DNA of 64,000 bases from Acetobacter aceti (lineage in GTDB: Bacteria > Pseudomonadota > Alphaproteobacteria > Acetobacterales > Acetobacteraceae): the NCBI RefSeq assembly GCF_002005445.1, contig NZ_CP014692.1, forward strand, positions 3,100,501 to 3,164,500, in the 5' to 3' direction. Position numbers and translations under genes: made by a program. Shown one piece after another: positions 7,863 through 17,244 of this stretch. The notes under the pieces were generated by a model. The model was not told the origin of the DNA. It made no database searches and was given only the letters and a program-made list of their open reading frames with translations. Position 1 is the first letter of the stretch. The number at the start of each line of letters is the position of its first letter.

Positions 7863-10034
7863 CTAACGGTCGTCTTCTCTGGCCAGAGGCAGATTCGGCG
7901 CCCCATGCCGTCCGGGCCGCATGACCCAGAGCCGGTCTCCACTCCATTGCCGGTCAGAGAGGGTTTGCACGCCCGAATCCGTCAGCCGGACCGCCACCGC
8001 CCCTTCCCGCCACACTGCGAACCGGTCAATGGTCGGCACGTCGCGGCAGGATGATCGCGCCGGGGAAACCGTCACGAACAGATCCATTCCCTGACAGACC
8101 TCCCGAGGCAGAAGGGTCTGACCATCCGTCGTGTCTTCCACGCGAAGCAGGACAGAATGTTTCCCGCGCTGGAGAACGCAGACGCCTGCCGCTCCGTCCT
8201 CGCCACAGGTGAGATCGCCGCTCGCCGTCTCGCCGTGCATCGGCAGGCTGACAACCGGTCGCGCGAACGCCTGCTCCAGCGCCCGCCGCTCGAACCAGGC
8301 GTCACGGGACTGGCCGCTCACCAGCAACTGTTTTCCCTCCCTCACCGCCACAAGGCCCCCATCCGGCGTGATGACCACATCAGGTAAGGAATGAAAAAAA
8401 GGCGTCATGAACCCGATAAGCATCGGAACAGTTCCAATGAGTCGCCACTTCCGGCTCCACAGACACAGCCAGCAGAGTCCGAACAGAAACAGCGCCAGCC
8501 CCCAGCCGGGTGTCATCGGCACAGCGATCCGTGCGGCAGGCCACCGGGCGACAGTGCTTGCGAGCCAGATGATGCCGTCCACTCCCCACCCCATGACATC
8601 CAGCGCCGGGTGTTCGAGGTGCAACGGCATCAGCAGAACGGCGAGGAGTCCCGCAGGCATCACCCATAGCGCCGTCATCGGCACGGCAATCAGATTGGCC
8701 ACGACAAAGAACGGCTGGATCTCGCCAAAATGCGCCATGGAGACCGGCAGGGTCGCTGTCCCCGCCAGCAGACTGGTCAGGGCGAGCGTCGTGACATGCA
8801 CGAGAAAGCGGCGGCCCACCGTTCCCTCGCCATGCAGCCGCCGAAGTGGAGCCCGCAGCACTTCGTAGCCCGCGATCAGCGCCATCACCGCCGCGAAGGA
8901 CATCTGAAACGGAACGCCCAGAATGACGGCGGGACCGGTCAGAAGAAGAACGGCGGCGGCGACCGCCAGCCCGCGCATGGAAGCGGCATTGCGTCCCGTG
9001 ACGAGCGCCAGCACGACCAGACAGGCCATGATCAGACTGCGCATGGCGGGCAGATGCATCCCCGTCATCACCACATAGATGACGCCGCCGAACAGACCGC
9101 AGACAACCGCAATTTCCTTGCATGGCCAGCGGAGAGCCGTCCATTCAATGAAAGCGAGACCGTATCGCACGGCGGTGACGACAAGTCCCATGACAATGCC
9201 CAGATGCAGCCCTGCGACGGCCAGCAGATGCGACAGGCCGGACACGGAGAACGCTTCCCGGTCTTTCGCGGCGATGGCCCCGGACAGACCGACCAGAAGC
9301 GTCGAAGCGATCGCACCGTCCGATCCGGGCAACACCACGGCGATACGGGCTGCTATTTTTTCACGCACACGCTCCAGAGTGGTCGCCGCTGAAACCTGAC
9401 CACTCCCGTCGATCCGGGCTGCCACACCGAGCGCCCGCCCGGTGCCTGCTTCCTTCCCGAACCAGGCTTCGCGCTGTAAATCGCGTGCGCCCGGCATGAC
9501 AGGGAAAGGCGGCGCTTCCAGCAGCGCCCTGATCCGCAGTTCATTTCCGGGGCCAAACAGCAGTGAATCGTCATCGCGCAGTCTGAGTCGCAGGGTCCGC
9601 TTCAGCGGAGACATGCCTTCATCGAGCCATGTCTCGAAACGCACACCGGACAGGGTGACCCGTCGGCCACCCGGCGTGCCCTCGTTACGGGCGGGCAGCA
9701 TATCCACCGCCTGAACATGACCTGTGAGAATGACGGCGCGCCGCGGCAGTTCCGGCATGGGAGGGGCGCGATGGCTCTCGCTCCATGCCGCCAGAAAACC
9801 AAGGCTGACACACAGAATCGCACAACCGGACACGCGCCCGCCAAGACGATGCCAGCCGAATATGAGGAGAGGAGCAGAAAGAAAGCCCCCTCCCAGAGCC
9901 CACCAGACCACGGGCTCCGTCAGAGGCTGGAAATAGGCGAGAACGCCCAGCGCCATGAAAACTGGCAGCCAGAGCGGCAGTCTGTGGCGTTCCGTGAGAA
10001 GCAGCGTCTGAAAGCGGATCAGCACGCCCTTCAC
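7863..10034 (-). CDS. comEC: ComEC/Rec2-type DNA-uptake channel
   Basis: Polytopic inner-membrane protein that forms the channel for single-stranded DNA entry in natural transformation. At 723 residues it has the expected N-terminal soluble (OB-like) ComEC domain and then the competence membrane domain, with the hallmark GLSHLLAVAGLHLGIVMG (about 262-279). The region after about residue 560 keeps short C-terminal segments but lacks the full metallo-beta-lactamase HxHxDH site. This matches the shorter, non-nuclease ComEC form common in acetic acid bacteria. The GTG start at 10034 follows AGGAGTGACGAGGCG. Other competence genes are not in the window. Confidence 0.92.
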   Translation of the reverse strand: MKGVLIRFQTLLLTERHRLPLWLPVFMALGVLAYFQPLTEPVVWWALGGGFLSAPLLIFGWHRLGGRVSGCAILCVSLGFLAAWSESHRAPPMPELPRRAVILTGHVQAVDMLPARNEGTPGGRRVTLSGVRFETWLDEGMSPLKRTLRLRLRDDDSLLFGPGNELRIRALLEAPPFPVMPGARDLQREAWFGKEAGTGRALGVAARIDGSGQVSAATTLERVREKIAARIAVVLPGSDGAIASTLLVGLSGAIAAKDREAFSVSGLSHLLAVAGLHLGIVMGLVVTAVRYGLAFIEWTALRWPCKEIAVVCGLFGGVIYVVMTGMHLPAMRSLIMACLVVLALVTGRNAASMRGLAVAAAVLLLTGPAVILGVPFQMSFAAVMALIAGYEVLRAPLRRLHGEGTVGRRFLVHVTTLALTSLLAGTATLPVSMAHFGEIQPFFVVANLIAVPMTALWVMPAGLLAVLLMPLHLEHPALDVMGWGVDGIIWLASTVARWPAARIAVPMTPGWGLALFLFGLCWLCLWSRKWRLIGTVPMLIGFMTPFFHSLPDVVITPDGGLVAVREGKQLLVSGQSRDAWFERRALEQAFARPVVSLPMHGETASGDLTCGEDGAAGVCVLQRGKHSVLLRVEDTTDGQTLLPREVCQGMDLFVTVSPARSSCRDVPTIDRFAVWREGAVAVRLTDSGVQTLSDRQWSGDRLWVMRPGRHGAPNLPLAREDDR

Positions 10035-10053
10035 CGCCTCGTCACTCCTGAAA

Positions 10054-10086
10054 CAAAAAAGCCCATGCTCTATGTGCAGGCTTTTA
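10054..10086 (-). terminator. Rho-independent terminator of the YPDVA-repeat gene
   Basis: On the minus strand AAAAGCC-TGC pairs with GCA-TG-GGCTTTT and is followed by a T run. It lies between the end of the gene at 10171 and the comEC start. Confidence 0.7.
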
Positions 10087-10170
10087 CGCTGATCGCCAAG
10101 ATGCGTCGCTCGGCAGAATTACCTGCTGGAGTAACCAGTTGTCAGCACGGGCAGAAACGTACGGACAGGA

Positions 10171-10605
10171 TCAGGGTTTGATGCGACGGCCCTCGGACGC
10201 GCCGAAAAAGACGTAGTGCGCAAACAGATCCTCGGAATATCCCTCAAGGTCAGGGTTGGCAGCGAGGTAGGCCTTGCAATCAAATGCCGCGTTGGGTTTA
10301 CGGCCTTCACGGAAGCCGTTCATCTGGTAATGTGTCGCAGGATCAATGCCTGCTTCAGCCACGTCGGGATATGTTTCCAGATACCACGTCGCATCGAAAT
10401 ACAGAGCTTCCGGAACGGGGGAAGTCCTGGTTCTCTCAACCGGAGCCGGAGTCTGGGTCTGGGCTTCAACTTCCGAGAGCAGATCTTCCTTGCTGGCGCG
10501 GGGTTTTTTCGATGCTGCCGTTCTGCTCGAAGATGTCGCTGACTTTGCTGCCGAGGGACGTGTCCTGTCTGCTTTTGCTGCCTTCATCACACTGGCTCGT
10601 GCCAC
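10171..10605 (-). CDS. Small protein with a basic tail and YPDVA-type repeats
   Basis: A 144-residue protein. The frame runs up to a TTG at 10638, but AAGGAG lies eight bases before a GTG at 10605, which I take as the start. The first half is low-complexity and basic, rich in Lys/Ala/Ser/Thr/Arg. The second half carries two copies of a repeat of the form FDxxxYLxxxPDV/L...HYxxxGxxEGR (YFDATWYLETYPDVAEAG and FDCKAYLAANPDLEGYSE). I know this motif from secreted and glycosyltransferase-associated proteins of rhizobia and relatives, where its function is unclear. There is no signal peptide. It is transcribed alone, divergently from radA, and has its own terminator. Confidence 0.75.
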   Translation of the reverse strand: MARASVMKAAKADRTRPSAAKSATSSSRTAASKKPRASKEDLLSEVEAQTQTPAPVERTRTSPVPEALYFDATWYLETYPDVAEAGIDPATHYQMNGFREGRKPNAAFDCKAYLAANPDLEGYSEDLFAHYVFFGASEGRRIKP

Positions 10606-10769
10606 GAATTTCTCTCCTTGGTTCACCGACGCCTGCAAATCGGCATAATTGATTCAGGAATCTACCAACCTGGTCAGGAATGACAATGCAACAGAGCAAG
10701 AGAATTACGTTAAAATTAGGACTCTAACAATTTCTGAGTTTCCATCTTCATTTCGGAGTCTGACTTTCA

Positions 10770-12167
10770 TTGGCCAAAACGCCCCTCCATCGTTTCGTCT
10801 GCCAATCCTGCGGCGCCGTGTACCCTAAATGGTCCGGCAAATGCGAAGCCTGCAACGAATGGAACACCATCGTTGAAGAAACGATCGAACCGACCGCCTC
10901 CCGCGCCAGTAAATCCCGGCGACGCCTGACATTCGCCGGTCTGGAGGGCAGCGCCGAACCTCCGGCCCGGATCGGCACCAGCATTGCCGAACTGGATCGC
11001 GTGCTTGGCGGCGGGCTTGTGCCTGCTTCGGTCGTGCTTGTCGGTGGTGATCCCGGCATCGGGAAATCGACGCTGCTGCTTCAGACGGCCTGTCGCCTCG
11101 CTGCTACAGGCCAGAAAGTGGTCTATATTTCAGGCGAAGAAGCCGTCGAGCAGATCAGGATGCGGGCCAGACGGCTCGAACTGAACGCTCCGACACTGGA
11201 GCTGGCCGCCTCCATCAACGTGTCCGACATTACAGCAACCCTTGAGACCGACACGCCGCCCGGCCTTGTCATCATCGATTCGATCCAGACCATGTGGCTC
11301 GACACGATCGAGAGCGCGCCGGGTTCTGTCGCACAGGTCCGTGCCTGCGCTTTCGAATTGATCCGTCTTGCGAAAAAGCGCGGCTTTGCCCTCATCCTCG
11401 TCGGGCATGTGACAAAGGAGGGCGGGCTGGCCGGTCCGCGCGTGATGGAGCACATGGTCGATGCCGTAATGTATTTCGAAGGCGACCGGGGACATCAGTT
11501 CCGTATTCTGCGCGCCGCAAAAAACCGTTTTGGCGCCACCGACGAAATCGGCGTTTTCGCCATGACCGACCGTGGACTTGTGGAAGTCCCCAATCCTTCC
11601 GCGCTTTTTCTGGCCGAGCGACAGGGCAATATCGCGGGGTCCGCCGTGTTCGCGGGTCTTGAAGGCACGCGTCCGGTCCTGCTGGAAGTTCAGGCGCTTC
11701 TGTCCACCAAAGCGGGCGACGGCAGTGCGCGCCGCGCTGTAGTCGGCTGGGATTCCGGACGACTTTCCATGTTGCTGGCCGTTCTGGAAGCCCGCTGCGG
11801 TCTCAAGCTGTCGAGTATGGATGTTTATCTGAATTTTGCCGGTGGCCTGCGCGTCACTGAGCCCGCCGCCGATCTGGCTGCGGCCGCCGCCATCATCTCC
11901 GCCGCGACAGGCCAGCCCACCAGCGCAGGTTCGGTGTTTTTTGGGGAAATCGGCCTTTCGGGTGAAATCCGGCAGGTGCCGCAGGCCGATCTGCGGCTGC
12001 GTGAAGCCCAGAAACTTGGCTTCACCACAGCCGTATCGCCAAGGCGTGTGGCGCGGGGAGCCGCCCGCACGAAACCGCCCGCCGGTCTGGAACTCCAGGA
12101 ACTCGGCCATCTTTCCAGTCTGGTCGCGATGATGGGCGGCAGTGGCGCGGCGACACCGAAGGACTGA
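10770..12167 (+). CDS. radA: DNA repair protein RadA (Sms)
   Basis: RecA-like ATPase that drives branch migration of recombination intermediates. It has 465 residues, the family length. Domains in order: a C4 zinc finger (Cys11, Cys14, Cys25, Cys28), Walker A GGDPGIGKST (about 92-101), the RadA-specific KNRFG motif (251-255), and a C-terminal Lon-protease-like domain ending near residue 450. The start is a TTG at 10770. It is followed by a hairpin and 365 bp without a gene. Confidence 0.97.
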   Translation: MAKTPLHRFVCQSCGAVYPKWSGKCEACNEWNTIVEETIEPTASRASKSRRRLTFAGLEGSAEPPARIGTSIAELDRVLGGGLVPASVVLVGGDPGIGKSTLLLQTACRLAATGQKVVYISGEEAVEQIRMRARRLELNAPTLELAASINVSDITATLETDTPPGLVIIDSIQTMWLDTIESAPGSVAQVRACAFELIRLAKKRGFALILVGHVTKEGGLAGPRVMEHMVDAVMYFEGDRGHQFRILRAAKNRFGATDEIGVFAMTDRGLVEVPNPSALFLAERQGNIAGSAVFAGLEGTRPVLLEVQALLSTKAGDGSARRAVVGWDSGRLSMLLAVLEARCGLKLSSMDVYLNFAGGLRVTEPAADLAAAAAIISAATGQPTSAGSVFFGEIGLSGEIRQVPQADLRLREAQKLGFTTAVSPRRVARGAARTKPPAGLELQELGHLSSLVAMMGGSGAATPKD

Positions 12168-12533
12168 GACCAAACCGGACAAGAAACGACTGTTCTGGAT
12201 GTTTTCGACCTCCAGAGGCGCACCTCTGGAGACCGCTTTCCGTTAATGAATCGGATCACGGGAAAGCCGGGGCAAGGAGCCCGTGACGCCGTTACCGGGC
12301 AGGGATCGCCCCGGTTCTGCAAAGATCAGTTCACGGCGCAGGCAATATTATATCCTGCTTTTTTCAGCACTGGACGAAGACACAGCGCCCCTTTTCTTCT
12401 GATTGGCGCACCTCATCCTCTGTCGTGCATGACTGAAAGAAATCAGGACAGAAGGGACTCTGCGCCTCTTTGTGCGACGGGGACAAAGTCCCACGACACC
12501 GAGATCCTGCCCTCGACCCTGCTTGCAAAAGCC
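12168..12533. other. Intergenic region radA-OmpA-like gene with three hairpins
   Basis: No gene is seen here. It holds a 9-bp stem with CGCA loop at 12210-12231, probably ending radA transcription although it lacks a T run. A second stem, GCAGG/CCTGC at 12338-12358, is followed by six T and is a weak terminator. A third, GGGAC-AAA-GTCCC at 12480-12492, lies inside a longer imperfect stem (about 12471-12497) and could end the converging minus-strand gene. Confidence 0.5.
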
Positions 12534-13355
12534 TTATTTTTCGGGTGGAGCCTCGTCTGAACGACGGATGTCAGCCCGGTCTGCCGGTGTCTCGATCCCG
12601 GTCTTGTCCGGCAGGCCGATCACACGAATATAAATCCGCGTTGACGGAATTCCGGCGTTCATCAGGACCGCCCGGATAGTCAGTCCGCGACTCAGCGACA
12701 TGCGGCGCGGGCGCGACAGATCGTTGGGCACGCCGCTGGCCGTAATATCGACCAGCGCCCTGACGTCAGGATGCTCTTTCAGCATATTGGCGAACGCCAG
12801 TATGCCATTTTTCGTTTCCTGATTGAGCTGCGCCGAATCCGCACCAAACGTCACCCGCAACCCACCACTGATCGGCAGCACATCACCCTTGGCGTCTTTT
12901 GACGGCTGAGGATCGGGCGGAATCGGAAAAGGATGCAGCTCGACCGGGATGATGACGGGTGTCAGGACAGGAGCTGGCGGGGGGGCTGCGGGAATGGTCG
13001 CTGCCGGAGGCGGTTTCGAGGGTCTGGCCACAGAAGGCGCTCCGGGAGCAGGCCCGGTCGTTGTGGTGCTGGAAGACGCACTTTTCGCTTCCGGTCTGGC
13101 TGACGCGGATCTTGCGGTCGTCGGGGTGGCCACCGCCTGTTTACGGGTCGTTTTTTTTGCCTGAACCGCCTCGGTTTTCGGCGTGTCCGCTACTGGCGTC
13201 CCAAGCGCTCCCAGCGCCGAGGTGTCCGTGGTGATTTGCGCCCATGCTGTATCTGCTGCACCAGCCGCCACCAGTCCCACCACAGCAAGCATGCCGGTCA
13301 CCGCCAGCAGGTGACGACCATCGGGCTTATGAAAACGCTTTTTCAAACCGCTCAT
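12534..13355 (-). CDS. Secreted OmpA-C-like domain protein with Ala/Pro-rich linker
   Basis: An OmpA/MotB-type peptidoglycan-associating domain fills the last 110 residues or so (GGLRVTFGADSAQLNQETK at its start, SRPRRMSLSRGLTIRAVL in the helix). I take ATG 13355 as the start, with GAGG nine bases upstream. It is followed by basic residues and a hydrophobic segment ending AWAQ, which reads as a signal peptide or anchor. An in-frame start at 13421 lacks a ribosome site. The 120 or so residues between are low-complexity Ala/Pro/Thr/Ser/Lys, a flexible spacer. The likely role is tethering something to the cell wall. It lies downstream of suhB on the same strand. Confidence 0.8.
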   Translation of the reverse strand: MSGLKKRFHKPDGRHLLAVTGMLAVVGLVAAGAADTAWAQITTDTSALGALGTPVADTPKTEAVQAKKTTRKQAVATPTTARSASARPEAKSASSSTTTTGPAPGAPSVARPSKPPPAATIPAAPPPAPVLTPVIIPVELHPFPIPPDPQPSKDAKGDVLPISGGLRVTFGADSAQLNQETKNGILAFANMLKEHPDVRALVDITASGVPNDLSRPRRMSLSRGLTIRAVLMNAGIPSTRIYIRVIGLPDKTGIETPADRADIRRSDEAPPEK

Positions 13356-13466
13356 GCAAAAAAGCCTCGGGACAAAGTGGACCGGATGATCCTGCGGAAA
13401 ACACTCATGCCCCAGCACCACGGGAACAGCCTTCGAGGATCAGCCCGAAAAGTGGCGAACTGAAGA

Positions 13467-14300
13467 TCAGGCGGCAGTCAGGCTTTCCGCCACGATCTCG
13501 CGCAACTTGCCGTGCATGTGGCTATTGCCAGCAACGATCAGCACGTCATCCGGCAGGTCATTGAGATCATTTCCATCCGGGTCGGTGCAATGTCCACCTG
13601 CCTCACGCACGATCAGGGCGCCGGCAGCACAGTCCCACGGCTTGATGCCGAATTCCCAGTATCCTTCGTAACGGCCTGCCGCGACCCACGCCAGATCCAG
13701 AGCAGCGGCGCCGAAACGACGGATGCCGGCAACTTGTGGCATGAGCACACCCATCACGCGAGCGAAAGGCAGGCGGCGTTTCGGAGACACCTTGGCAAAC
13801 GGAATGCCGGTGGCGAACAGGGATTCCAGCATGTCACGACGCGCCGACACGCGGATACGCCGGTCGTTCAGATAAGCGCCTACGCCTTTTTCCGCCCAGA
13901 ACATCTCGCCTGCCGCGGGATTATAGACAAGCGCCGCGACAAGTTCGATGGACCCGTCGGGCAGACGCCGCTGGAGACCGATGGAAATCGCCCAGTGCGG
14001 AATGCCGTGCAGGAAGTTGGTGGTGCCATCCAGAGGGTCCACTACCCAGCGCCAGGTCCAGTTATCCCCGCCCGACTCGCCACTCTCTTCCATCAGGAAG
14101 GCATAGCCCGGTCGAGCCCGCTCCAGCTCTTCCTTCAGGGTTCGTTCGGCGCGCATGTCAGCCTGCGACACGAAGTCACCCGGCCCCTTGATGCTGACCT
14201 GAAGCTGCTCGACCTCGTTGAAGTCACGCAGGAGACGCTTCGATGCTTTGTCAGCTGCTGCCTGCATCACGGTCATTACGGGGGAAAGACGCATCGCCAC
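13467..14300 (-). CDS. suhB: Inositol-1-monophosphatase family protein (SuhB)
   Basis: Mg-dependent sugar/inositol phosphatase; bacterial SuhB also assists rRNA transcription antitermination. The metal-site motif DPLDGTTNFLHG and the second motif WDCAAGALIVREAGG are intact, as is the ...MEESGE metal ligand region. The frame extends to 14339. AGGA lies nine bases before a GTG at 14300, giving MAMRLSPVMTVMQAA; the ATG two codons later (14294) is equally compatible. An 11-bp hairpin separates it from efp upstream on the same strand. Confidence 0.92.
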   Translation of the reverse strand: MAMRLSPVMTVMQAAADKASKRLLRDFNEVEQLQVSIKGPGDFVSQADMRAERTLKEELERARPGYAFLMEESGESGGDNWTWRWVVDPLDGTTNFLHGIPHWAISIGLQRRLPDGSIELVAALVYNPAAGEMFWAEKGVGAYLNDRRIRVSARRDMLESLFATGIPFAKVSPKRRLPFARVMGVLMPQVAGIRRFGAAALDLAWVAAGRYEGYWEFGIKPWDCAAGALIVREAGGHCTDPDGNDLNDLPDDVLIVAGNSHMHGKLREIVAESLTAA

Positions 14301-14334
14301 GACATTTGATCCTGTAGAAAAGCGGAAATGGGGA

Positions 14335-14367
14335 ATCACCGGATGCGGGATAACGTCATCCGGTGAT
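14335..14367. repeat. 11-bp hairpin between efp and suhB
   Basis: ATCACCGGATG pairs exactly with CATCCGGTGAT around an 11-base loop. On the minus strand it follows the efp stop by 22 bases and is followed by a loosely T-rich stretch. It is a likely attenuator or terminator that would reduce suhB expression from the efp promoter. Confidence 0.7.
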
Positions 14368-14389
14368 GCTCAGTGTCGGACGGAATCCC

Positions 14390-14956
14390 TCAGGACTTCG
14401 CACGCTCCACATAGCTGGCGTCATCAGTACGGACCACGATGCGCTCACCCGCTTCGATGAACGGAGGCACCATGGTCTTCACGCCGTTGGACAGCTTCGC
14501 AGGCTTGTAGGACGAACTCGCCGTCTGGCCTTTCACAACCGGGTCAGCCTCGACAATTTCCAGCGTCACGTGCGGCGGCAGCGTCACGGCAACCGGATCG
14601 CCTTCGACAAGGTTCACGTTCAGAACCATATTGTCCTGAAGGAATGGCGCCTGATCGCCCAGCAGTTCGAGCGGGATCATGAACTGCTCGAACGTCTCCG
14701 GATCCATGAGAACCAGGGTCTCACCATCCATATAGGAATAATTGTATTCCTTGTCCTCGGTGATCAGACGTTCGACCGTGTCGGCTGTACGCCAGCGCTC
14801 GTTGGTCTTGTTGCCGGTCTTCAGGTCGCGCATTTCCACCTGAATGAACGCGCCGCCCTTGCCTGGCGTGATGATCTGCTGCTTGAGAACCGTCCAGCGA
14901 CGGCCGTCATGCTCAATGACCTGGCCCGCGCGGATCAGGTTTGCCTGCTGTTTCAT
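14390..14956 (-). CDS. efp: Elongation factor P
   Basis: tRNA-shaped factor that rescues ribosomes stalled at polyproline stretches. It has 188 residues and three beta-barrel domains in the normal order. The tip loop reads TPGKGGAF, so Lys33 is the residue beta-lysylated in bacteria that have EpmA/EpmB. Those enzymes are not in the window. Polyproline segments occur in neighbouring genes such as the OmpA-like protein (KPPPAA, APPPAP), which would be EF-P clients. Confidence 0.97.
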   Translation of the reverse strand: MKQQANLIRAGQVIEHDGRRWTVLKQQIITPGKGGAFIQVEMRDLKTGNKTNERWRTADTVERLITEDKEYNYSYMDGETLVLMDPETFEQFMIPLELLGDQAPFLQDNMVLNVNLVEGDPVAVTLPPHVTLEIVEADPVVKGQTASSSYKPAKLSNGVKTMVPPFIEAGERIVVRTDDASYVERAKS

Positions 14957-15165
14957 AACTTATCCCTGAAGAAGGAAACACTGGGGATCAAAGGCGGGCT
15001 TCTACCCCCCGGACGGCGGAAGAGCAAGATCAGAGCGTCACAGCATGAGGAGGAGGAAAGGTTCACCCTTGCCACACTCATACCCCACGGCCTTTGCAGA
15101 TCGCGGAATATCATCAGATTTTATGAAAATGATGCTTACTGACGTTTTACCTTTTCAGGTAAATA

Positions 15166-15239
15166 TCGGGCAGGCGGGATTCGAACCCACGACCCCCAGT
15201 CCCCCAGACTGATGCGCTACCAGGCTGCGCTACTGCCCG
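15166..15239 (-). tRNA. tRNA-Pro (anticodon GGG)
   Basis: The minus strand folds as a cloverleaf: acceptor stem CGGGCAG/CTGCCCG, D-arm with GCCTGGTAGCGC, anticodon stem TCAGT/ACTGG around loop CTGGGGG (anticodon GGG), T-arm with GTTCGAATC, discriminator A. CCA is not encoded. A weak TTTACC/GGTAAA hairpin lies just after it at 15146-15163. Confidence 0.97.
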
Positions 15240-15257
15240 TCAGTAATGAACGGCCAC

Positions 15258-15286
15258 TCTCTAGCAGGCTTGCCGACCCTCCACAA
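15258..15286 (-). promoter_or_regulatory. Probable promoter of tRNA-Pro
   Basis: On the minus strand TTGTGG (15281-15286) and TAGAGA (15258-15263) are spaced by 17 bases. The -10 element lies 18 bases before the mature tRNA 5' end. Confidence 0.5.
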
Positions 15287-15329
15287 GAGAGGTTCGGCGG
15301 CATCCGCTCAATTGACCTGTTCTGACCCG

Positions 15330-15881
15330 TCAGTCGGCTGTCAGACTGGCCTTTACCTCAGCCAGCCGATGCAGGATATCCTCAAGACTTCTGCGCATCC
15401 GATCATGCTCGCCTTCCAGCCGCTCATCGCGCACAGTCACCGTGACAATCTGCGGTTCAGGCTGCACGACAGCGGAAGGCGTCTGCCACCCTTCGTCCCG
15501 CTTAAGGGAAACTTCAGGTTCTGAAACAGCAGAATCCGTTGAAGCGTCAGCGACTTTACCGCTGACTTCCTCCTCCAGCCCCTCCGGTCCCTTTTCACGG
15601 AGAACGCGCTGCACACCCTTGATCGTGTAACCCTTGACGTAGAGCAGCGTCGCGATACGACGGAGCAGATCGACATCTTCCGGTCGGTAATAGCGACGAC
15701 CACCCCCACGTTTCAGAGGATGAACCTGTTCAAACCGCGTTTCCCAGAATCGCAGCACATGCTGGGGCACCTTCAGTTCATCAGCGACTTCGCTGATGGT
15801 ACGAAAGGCGAGAGGCCCCTTGCGTCCGCGAATCTCGTCGTCAGTGTCCGGTGTTGTATCCGAAGTCCCGTCGGTGCTCAT
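15330..15881 (-). CDS. MerR-family transcriptional regulator
   Basis: A 183-residue protein with an N-terminal MerR w[33 protein letters not shown] followed by [14 protein letters not shown]. It is the stand-alone MerR that follows ihfA in many alphaproteobacteria. The C-terminal half is acidic and variable and ends in a predicted coiled-coil helix ([20 protein letters not shown]). It has no metal-binding cysteines, so it is not a metal sensor. Its ATG overlaps the ihfA stop by four bases (ATGA), making it the last gene of the plsX-fabH-ihfA-merR series. Confidence 0.93.
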   Translation of the reverse strand: MSTDGTSDTTPDTDDEIRGRKGPLAFRTISEVADELKVPQHVLRFWETRFEQVHPLKRGGGRRYYRPEDVDLLRRIATLLYVKGYTIKGVQRVLREKGPEGLEEEVSGKVADASTDSAVSEPEVSLKRDEGWQTPSAVVQPEPQIVTVTVRDERLEGEHDRMRRSLEDILHRLAEVKASLTAD

Positions 15882-16171
15882 TCAGACTCACCGTTGACCG
15901 CGCCCCGCAGAATATGGCTGGGCCGGAAGGAAATCACTGACCGGAGGAGAATTGGAATCTCGACTCCGGTCTTGGGATTTCTGCCGCTGCGCTGTCCTTT
16001 CCGGCGCACCATGAAGGTGCCGAAGCCGCTGATCTTCACCGACTCCCCGGACTCAAGCGCCACCGCCATTGTTTCAAGGACGGCTTCCAGCAACGCCACG
16101 GACTCACTCCGGGACAGGCCGACTTCCGTATAGATGTGTTCCGCCAGACTGGCGCGCGTTACCGTGCTCAT
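15878..16171 (-). CDS. ihfA: Integration host factor alpha subunit
   Basis: DNA-bending HU/IHF-family protein of 97 residues. The beta-arm carries [12 protein letters not shown] with the intercalating proline, and the body has [15 protein letters not shown]. The segment after the arm ([19 protein letters not shown]) departs from the usual PRRVVTFRPSQ but keeps the fold's hydrophobic pattern. The partner HimD/IhfB gene is not in the window. It overlaps merR downstream; fabH ends 93 bp upstream. Confidence 0.95.
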   Translation of the reverse strand: MSTVTRASLAEHIYTEVGLSRSESVALLEAVLETMAVALESGESVKISGFGTFMVRRKGQRSGRNPKTGVEIPILLRSVISFRPSHILRGAVNGESE

Positions 16172-16264
16172 ACCCGCAAGGTAACATGCTGATGCAGCCC
16201 GTCAATTACGTCTTGCAGGAGAAAAGCCGCCCACCAGATAAATCATCCGATCGAACACGCAGCC

Positions 16265-17230
16265 TCAGATCCGCACCAACGCCGACCCCCAGGTCAGTCC
16301 GCCACCCAGCGCTTCCATGAGCACCAGATCACCCCGTTTTATCCGTCCGTCACGCATGGCTTCATCCAGCGCCAACGGGATGGAGGCTGCCGAAGTATTC
16401 GCGTGACGGTCAGCCGTGACCACCACCTTTTCCATCGGCATCTGCAATTTGCGGGCCACACCTTCAATAATCCGGATATTCGCCTGATGCGGCACCAGCC
16501 AGGACACGTCCGACGCTGCAAGACCCGCAGTTTCAAGCGCCTCATCAACAGAAGACGCCAGTTTCGCCACCGCATGACGAAAGACTTCTCTTCCATTCAT
16601 GCGGAGGTGGCCCGTATGGTCTGGCCGCCCGATAGCGCCGTCAATGTAGAGAAGATCTCCGGTCGAGCCATCCGCGTGCAGATGCGTGGAGAGAACTCCA
16701 CGTTCGCCGGGATCCTCACTGGCCTGCAGCACAACAGCTCCCGCACCATCACCGAACAGCACGGCCGTACCCCGGTCCGACCAGTCGAGGATACGGGAAT
16801 AAACCTCACTGCCGATGACGACGACGCATTTCGCATTGCGCGCACGGATGAAGGCATCCGCCATGGACAGCGCATAGATGAAGCCACTGCAGGCTGCGGC
16901 GACATCGAAGCCGAATCCGTTCGTCACGCCGAGATCGCCGAGCACGCGCACGGCTGTCGCCGGAAAGACCTGATCGGGTGTTGATGTCGCCACAATGACG
17001 GCGTCCACATCAACCGGATCAATACCGGCAAAATCCAGTGCTCGCTGGGCGGCACGGGACGCCATGTAGACAGCGTTCTCGCTGCCGCTGACGATATGCC
17101 GCTGACCGATGCCTGTGCGCCCGCGAATCCACTCATCCGACGTATCGAGACGCTCTGAGAGCTCGTCATTGGTAACAATTTTCTCAGGGAGATAGCTGCC
17201 AACACCAACCAGCATGGAACGTATCGTCAT
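16265..17230 (-). CDS. fabH: 3-oxoacyl-ACP synthase III (KAS III)
   Basis: Starts fatty-acid synthesis by condensing acetyl-CoA with malonyl-ACP. AAGG lies eight bases before ATG 17230, so I prefer this to the GTG at 17239; the protein then has 321 residues. The Cys-His-Asn triad is present: Cys114 (AAACSGF), His248 (VPHQANIRI) and Asn278 (HANTSAASIP). It lies between plsX and ihfA on the same strand. A hairpin (17245-17274) sits immediately before its ribosome site. Confidence 0.96.
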   Translation of the reverse strand: MTIRSMLVGVGSYLPEKIVTNDELSERLDTSDEWIRGRTGIGQRHIVSGSENAVYMASRAAQRALDFAGIDPVDVDAVIVATSTPDQVFPATAVRVLGDLGVTNGFGFDVAAACSGFIYALSMADAFIRARNAKCVVVIGSEVYSRILDWSDRGTAVLFGDGAGAVVLQASEDPGERGVLSTHLHADGSTGDLLYIDGAIGRPDHTGHLRMNGREVFRHAVAKLASSVDEALETAGLAASDVSWLVPHQANIRIIEGVARKLQMPMEKVVVTADRHANTSAASIPLALDEAMRDGRIKRGDLVLMEALGGGLTWGSALVRI

Positions 17231-17244
17231 CCGGCACACCTTAA

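Noticed and set aside
12338..12364. Separate strong terminator in the radA downstream gap
   Set aside because: The stem is only five pairs with an 11-base loop, so it is listed only as a weak hairpin within the gap.
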